DNA of 16,543 bases from Vulcanimicrobiota bacterium (GTDB lineage: Bacteria; Vulcanimicrobiota; Vulcanimicrobiia; Vulcanimicrobiales; Vulcanimicrobiaceae). Each line of letters begins with the position of its first letter. Position 1 is the stretch's first letter. A program made the position numbers and the translations under genes. The notes under the pieces were generated by a model. The model had not been told where the DNA came from and ran no database searches. It worked only from the letters and a program-made list of their open reading frames with translations. The stretch spans positions 1 through 16,543 of the forward strand of contig JASHPC010000173.1 in NCBI GenBank assembly GCA_030038335.1. The letters are read 5' to 3'. Below are positions 14,243 to 16,543 of the stretch, piece after piece.

Positions 14243-14557
14243 ATGTTACAGAGAGGTTTCCTGGCTCTCGCACTACTGGGCGCGCTCGCCGCCGCAGCCG
14301 TTCCAGCGGTGGCAGCGCACCCGTTTCGTATCGTGAACGCGGGTAGGCACGTCGCCACCGCCGTGAACATCTCGGGGGTCAACCGCAGATTATGGGGTCC
14401 GAATCTCTTGCGGGGCGCACTCGTTCCCGGCCGGCAGGCCAGTTTCGCGATCGGGGAAGGCTGCATGGAAGACGTACGGATCATCTACAGCAATCGCCAC
14501 GTAGCGCAGCAAGGCGGATTTAACACCTGCCGATACGACCTACGCCTCACGTACTAA
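14243..14557 (+). CDS. Small secreted protein with a cysteine pair
   Basis: A 104-residue precursor with a Sec signal peptide: MLQRG, a hydrophobic Leu/Ala core, and a cleavage site near AVAA|HPF (about residue 25). The mature part (~79 residues) begins FRIVNAGRHVATAV and contains LWGPNLL, a LVPGRQASFAI turn, C74 in GEGCMEDVRIIY and C96 in FNTCRYDLRL. This resembles a widespread uncharacterised family of small exported beta-proteins (FRiVN..., WGpdlLg, PG..., gC.yDirv, C), where the two cysteines probably form a disulfide. Function unknown. GGAG precedes the chosen ATG by four bases; an in-frame start at 14174 would bury the signal peptide. It is the last gene before a terminator-like hairpin, 110 bases after gcdH. 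Confidence 0.75.
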   Translation: MLQRGFLALALLGALAAAAVPAVAAHPFRIVNAGRHVATAVNISGVNRRLWGPNLLRGALVPGRQASFAIGEGCMEDVRIIYSNRHVAQQGGFNTCRYDLRLTY

Positions 14558-14580
14558 GGAGAGCGCGGGATTTCGTGCGA

Positions 14581-14609
14581 CGGCTCCCGCGCTTGACGCG
14601 CGGGAGCCG
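14581..14609 (+). terminator. Perfect 12-bp hairpin between the secreted-protein gene and rplC
   Basis: CGGCTCCCGCGC (14581-14592) and GCGCGGGAGCCG (14598-14609) are exact complements around a five-base loop, TTGAC. The stem is very GC-rich and lies just after the preceding operon, but the following bases (CCTTGCTATA) have no T-run. It is therefore either a tract-poor intrinsic terminator or a barrier that helps another mechanism. Its loop and right arm are also part of the next promoter. Confidence 0.6.
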
Positions 14610-14621
14610 CCTTGCTATAGT
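14593..14621 (+). promoter_or_regulatory. Sigma70-type promoter of the rplC operon
   Basis: TTGACG (14593-14598), exactly 17 bases, TATAGT (14616-14621). The -35 box occupies the loop and first right-arm base of the preceding 12-bp hairpin. Initiation near 14628 gives a leader of about 80 bases before rplC. The boxes are nearly identical to those of the str promoter in this window, supporting both. Confidence 0.75.
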
Positions 14622-14707
14622 GCCGTGGTTGCGGTCCGGCGGCCAGTGAGCAGTACGCTAGGGCCCGTATGTATTGAAGCAATCTTTTTCGACGTCAAGG
14701 GAGATCG

Positions 14708-15349
14708 ATGAAGAACATCCTTGGCCGCAAGGTAGGGATGACGAGCTACTTCACCGAGGACGGGCGATTCGTCCCCGTTACGGTGATCGAAGCTGGTCCC
14801 TGCACGGTCGTGGAACGCAGGACGAAGGAGCAAAACGGCTACGAGGCCGTCGCGCTCGGCTTCGGTTCAGTTAAGCGTCGTCGTCTGACGAAAGCGCTCG
14901 CTGGACACTATAAGAAGCAAGGCGTGGAAGCGCCGCGGTTCGTCCGCGAGTTCCGCGACGGAATCGATGGCGCCGAGGTCGGTCAGACGGTGACGGTCGC
15001 GTCATTCGAAGCCGGGGATCGCGTAGATGTCGTCGGAGTCTCGAAGGGACACGGTTTCTCAGGCGGCATCAAACGGCACAACTTCAGCGGCGGCGGCGCA
15101 AGTCACGGGTCGATGATCCATCGTCAGCCCGCCTCGAACGGCGACACGAACGCGGGAAGAACGACGCGTGGCAGCCGCAGGCCGGGACACTTCGGCGTCG
15201 ACCAAACGACGCACCAGAACTTGGAAGTCGTTAGAGCCGACGCTGAGCGCAACTTGCTGCTTCTGCGCGGGCCGGTTCCAGGATCGAAGAACGGACTCGT
15301 CGTCATTCGCGCGAGCGTTAAGGCGAAGCGCGCCGGGGCCTCCGCATAA
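14708..15349 (+). CDS. rplC: 50S ribosomal protein L3
   Basis: Early-assembling large-subunit protein near the peptidyl transferase centre. It has 213 residues: start MKNILGRKVGMTSYFTEDGRFVPVTVIEAGPC; VSKGHGFSGGIKRHNFSGGGASHGSMIHR; GRTTRGSRRPGHFG; ending LLLLRGPVPGSKNGLVVIR. GGGAG precedes the ATG. It is the first gene of the S10-type operon here because rpsJ has been separated from it; its stop overlaps the rplD start as TAATG. Confidence 0.97.
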   Translation: MKNILGRKVGMTSYFTEDGRFVPVTVIEAGPCTVVERRTKEQNGYEAVALGFGSVKRRRLTKALAGHYKKQGVEAPRFVREFRDGIDGAEVGQTVTVASFEAGDRVDVVGVSKGHGFSGGIKRHNFSGGGASHGSMIHRQPASNGDTNAGRTTRGSRRPGHFGVDQTTHQNLEVVRADAERNLLLLRGPVPGSKNGLVVIRASVKAKRAGASA

Positions 15350-15996
15350 TGCCGAACGTGATCGACGAAAACGGAGACGTGGTACGAGAGGCGCCGGTGC
15401 ACGAGCTCTTTTCCGACTCGGCGGTCTCTTCACACGCAATCTTTCGCGCCGTGCATCGAGAGCTCGCAAACGCGCGCGCGGGCACTGCGTCTACGAAGAA
15501 GCGCGATGAAGTCGCGGGCGGCGGAAAGAAGCCATGGCGGCAGAAGGGAACCGGCCGCGCGCGGCAGGGCTCGATACGGTCGCCGCAGTGGAGGCACGGT
15601 GGCGTCGTCTTCGGGCCGCAGCCGAGAAGCTTCTCCGAAGGGCTCAACAAGAGAGAGCGTCGCGCGGCGTTCCTTGCGGTTCTCGCCGAGCGGTTTCGCA
15701 GCGACGCGGTGACGTTCATTGACGCAGCCTCGTTCGCTCCGACGAAGACCGGCGAGTGTCTGCGTTTGTTCTTTGGCGATCGCAAGGGAGCCCGCAACGC
15801 TCCGCTCACGCTGGTCGTTCACGCGAAAAGTGAGAAGAACGGCGCCGCAATCGCGCGAGCGTCGCGTAATCTGCAACGCGTCGCGGTTACCGACGACGGC
15901 GCTCTCGACGTAAAGGATCTCCTACGATTCGAGCGCCTCGTGCTCACGACCGCAGCGTACGACGCGCTCGTAGAGCGCTTAGCGAGGAGCCGGTAA
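15349..15996 (+). CDS. rplD: 50S ribosomal protein L4
   Basis: Lines the polypeptide exit tunnel; in enteric bacteria it also represses its own operon, which cannot be judged here. It has 215 residues. The conserved extended loop is intact: KKPWRQKGTGRARQGSIRSPQWRHGGVVFGP, followed by LNKRERRAAFLAVLAERF. The C-terminal domain (LTLVVHAKSEKN..., LLRFERLVLTTAAYDAL) is more divergent but of normal length. It overlaps rplC and rplW by one base each (TAATG at both ends). Confidence 0.95.
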   Translation: MPNVIDENGDVVREAPVHELFSDSAVSSHAIFRAVHRELANARAGTASTKKRDEVAGGGKKPWRQKGTGRARQGSIRSPQWRHGGVVFGPQPRSFSEGLNKRERRAAFLAVLAERFRSDAVTFIDAASFAPTKTGECLRLFFGDRKGARNAPLTLVVHAKSEKNGAAIARASRNLQRVAVTDDGALDVKDLLRFERLVLTTAAYDALVERLARSR

Positions 15997-16304
15997 TGGA
16001 AGCGCGCGACGTTATTCTTTCGCCCCGCATCACCGAAAAATCCATGGCGAAAGCGCTCGAGACGCAATACACGTTTACAGTCCACCCCGATGCCACGAAG
16101 ACGCAAATCCGCCAGGCGATCGAGAGCATTTTCAAGGTGAACGTTCTCAAGGTGAATACGGTCAACGTACGGGGAAAATCGCGGGTTTTCGCGCGCGGGC
16201 GCATTCGCACGAGCGGACGGCGCAGCGATTTCAAGAAGGCGACCGTAACGCTCAAGCACGGCCAGAAGATCGAACTAGCCGGCGTAAACTACTTCGAGCA
16301 GTGA
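15996..16304 (+). CDS. rplW: 50S ribosomal protein L23
   Basis: Exit-tunnel rim protein that docks trigger factor and SRP. It has 102 residues: start ARDVILSPRITEKSM, then YTFTVHPDATKTQIRQAIESIFKVNVLKVNTVNVRGK and the ending KKATVTLKHGQKIEL. Typical throughout. It starts on the last base of the rplD stop and is separated from rplB by three bases. Confidence 0.96.
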   Translation: MEARDVILSPRITEKSMAKALETQYTFTVHPDATKTQIRQAIESIFKVNVLKVNTVNVRGKSRVFARGRIRTSGRRSDFKKATVTLKHGQKIELAGVNYFEQ

Positions 16305-16307
16305 TCT

Positions 16308-16543
16308 ATGCCTGTTAAGAAATATAGACCCACGAGTCCCGGCAGACGCTTTATTACCACGATCGACTTTTCGGAGCTGAGCAACGTCGATCCACAGCGC
16401 TCGCTCGTCGAAATACGCAAGAAGCACGCAGGGCGGAACTTCAACGGACATATCACGGTGCGGCACAAGGGCGGTGGCGCGCGAAAGCTCTATCGTCTCA
16501 TCGACTTCAAGCGCGCGAAGGACGGCGTGCCGGCGAAGGTCGC
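16308..16543 (+). CDS. rplB: 50S ribosomal protein L2, N-terminal part (runs off window)
   Basis: The first 78 codons are visible. MPVKKYRPTSPGRRFITTIDFSEL is the classic L2 start, followed by KKHAGRNFNGHITVRHKGGGARKLYRLIDFKR. L2 is needed for subunit association and peptidyl transfer. The order rplC-rplD-rplW-rplB is the standard S10-operon order. The frame is open to the window end. Confidence 0.96.
   Translation, partial: MPVKKYRPTSPGRRFITTIDFSELSNVDPQRSLVEIRKKHAGRNFNGHITVRHKGGGARKLYRLIDFKRAKDGVPAKV

Noticed and set aside
14668..14690. Small hairpin ATTG-AAG-CAAT followed by CTTTTT in the rplC leader as an attenuator
   Set aside because: A 4-bp AT-containing stem is too weak to terminate; the T-run alone is not evidence of attenuation.
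1..16543. CRISPR array, tRNA/rRNA genes, IS elements or prophage
   Set aside because: I saw no regularly spaced direct repeats, tRNA-like cloverleaf, rRNA segments, transposase motifs or phage genes on either strand.

Overview
This is a GC-rich bacterial chromosomal window. It carries a complete str operon, the start of the S10 ribosomal-protein operon, an aromatic amino acid gene cluster and a set of accessory genes. There are no rRNA, tRNA, CRISPR, IS or phage features, and no gene-free stretch longer than 300 bases. The gene content, tight GTGA/TAATG junctions, GTG/TTG starts, an S12 with an extra N-terminal segment, and the AroH plus PDT-ACT-DAHPS gene set point to an uncultivated or deep-branching bacterial phylum. 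My best guess, from impression only, is something like Eremiobacterota (WPS-2); no marker here proves it.

Layout. Bases 1-978, minus strand: a sodium:solute symporter (3' end outside the window) and its small DUF3311 partner. 1105-1473, plus: a DUF4870-like membrane protein. 1480-3752, minus: an acyltransferase-3 membrane enzyme followed by a type IV prepilin-like protein and a second exported protein. A good sigma70-type promoter lies six bases before a GTG that looks like a leaderless start for the acyltransferase. 3829-6700, plus: three overlapping aromatic genes. These are a prephenate dehydratase-ACT-DAHP synthase fusion, an AroH chorismate mutase and a TyrA prephenate dehydrogenase. Together they supply the first step of the shikimate pathway and the steps from chorismate to phenylpyruvate and 4-hydroxyphenylpyruvate.

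6678-11502, plus: a strong promoter (TTGACG-N17-TATACT) inside the end of tyrA drives rpsL-rpsG-fusA-tuf-rpsJ. The tuf-rpsJ gap holds an unusually strong inverted repeat and an open reading frame spanning the whole gap. 11548-14557, plus: four genes unrelated to translation sit between rpsJ and rplC. They are an SRPBCC-fold protein, an aldo/keto reductase, a glutaryl-CoA dehydrogenase-type acyl-CoA dehydrogenase and a small secreted cysteine-pair protein. 14581-16543, plus: a perfect 12-bp hairpin whose loop begins the -35 box of a second strong promoter (TTGACG-N17-TATAGT), then rplC-rplD-rplW-rplB (rplB runs off the window).

The items most worth attention are the PDT-ACT-DAHPS fusion, the interleaved terminator/promoter before rplC, the structured tuf-rpsJ spacer, the splitting of the S10 operon by catabolic genes, and the leaderless acyltransferase promoter joined to pilin-like genes. 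I see no clear new defence, mobile or otherwise exotic system.
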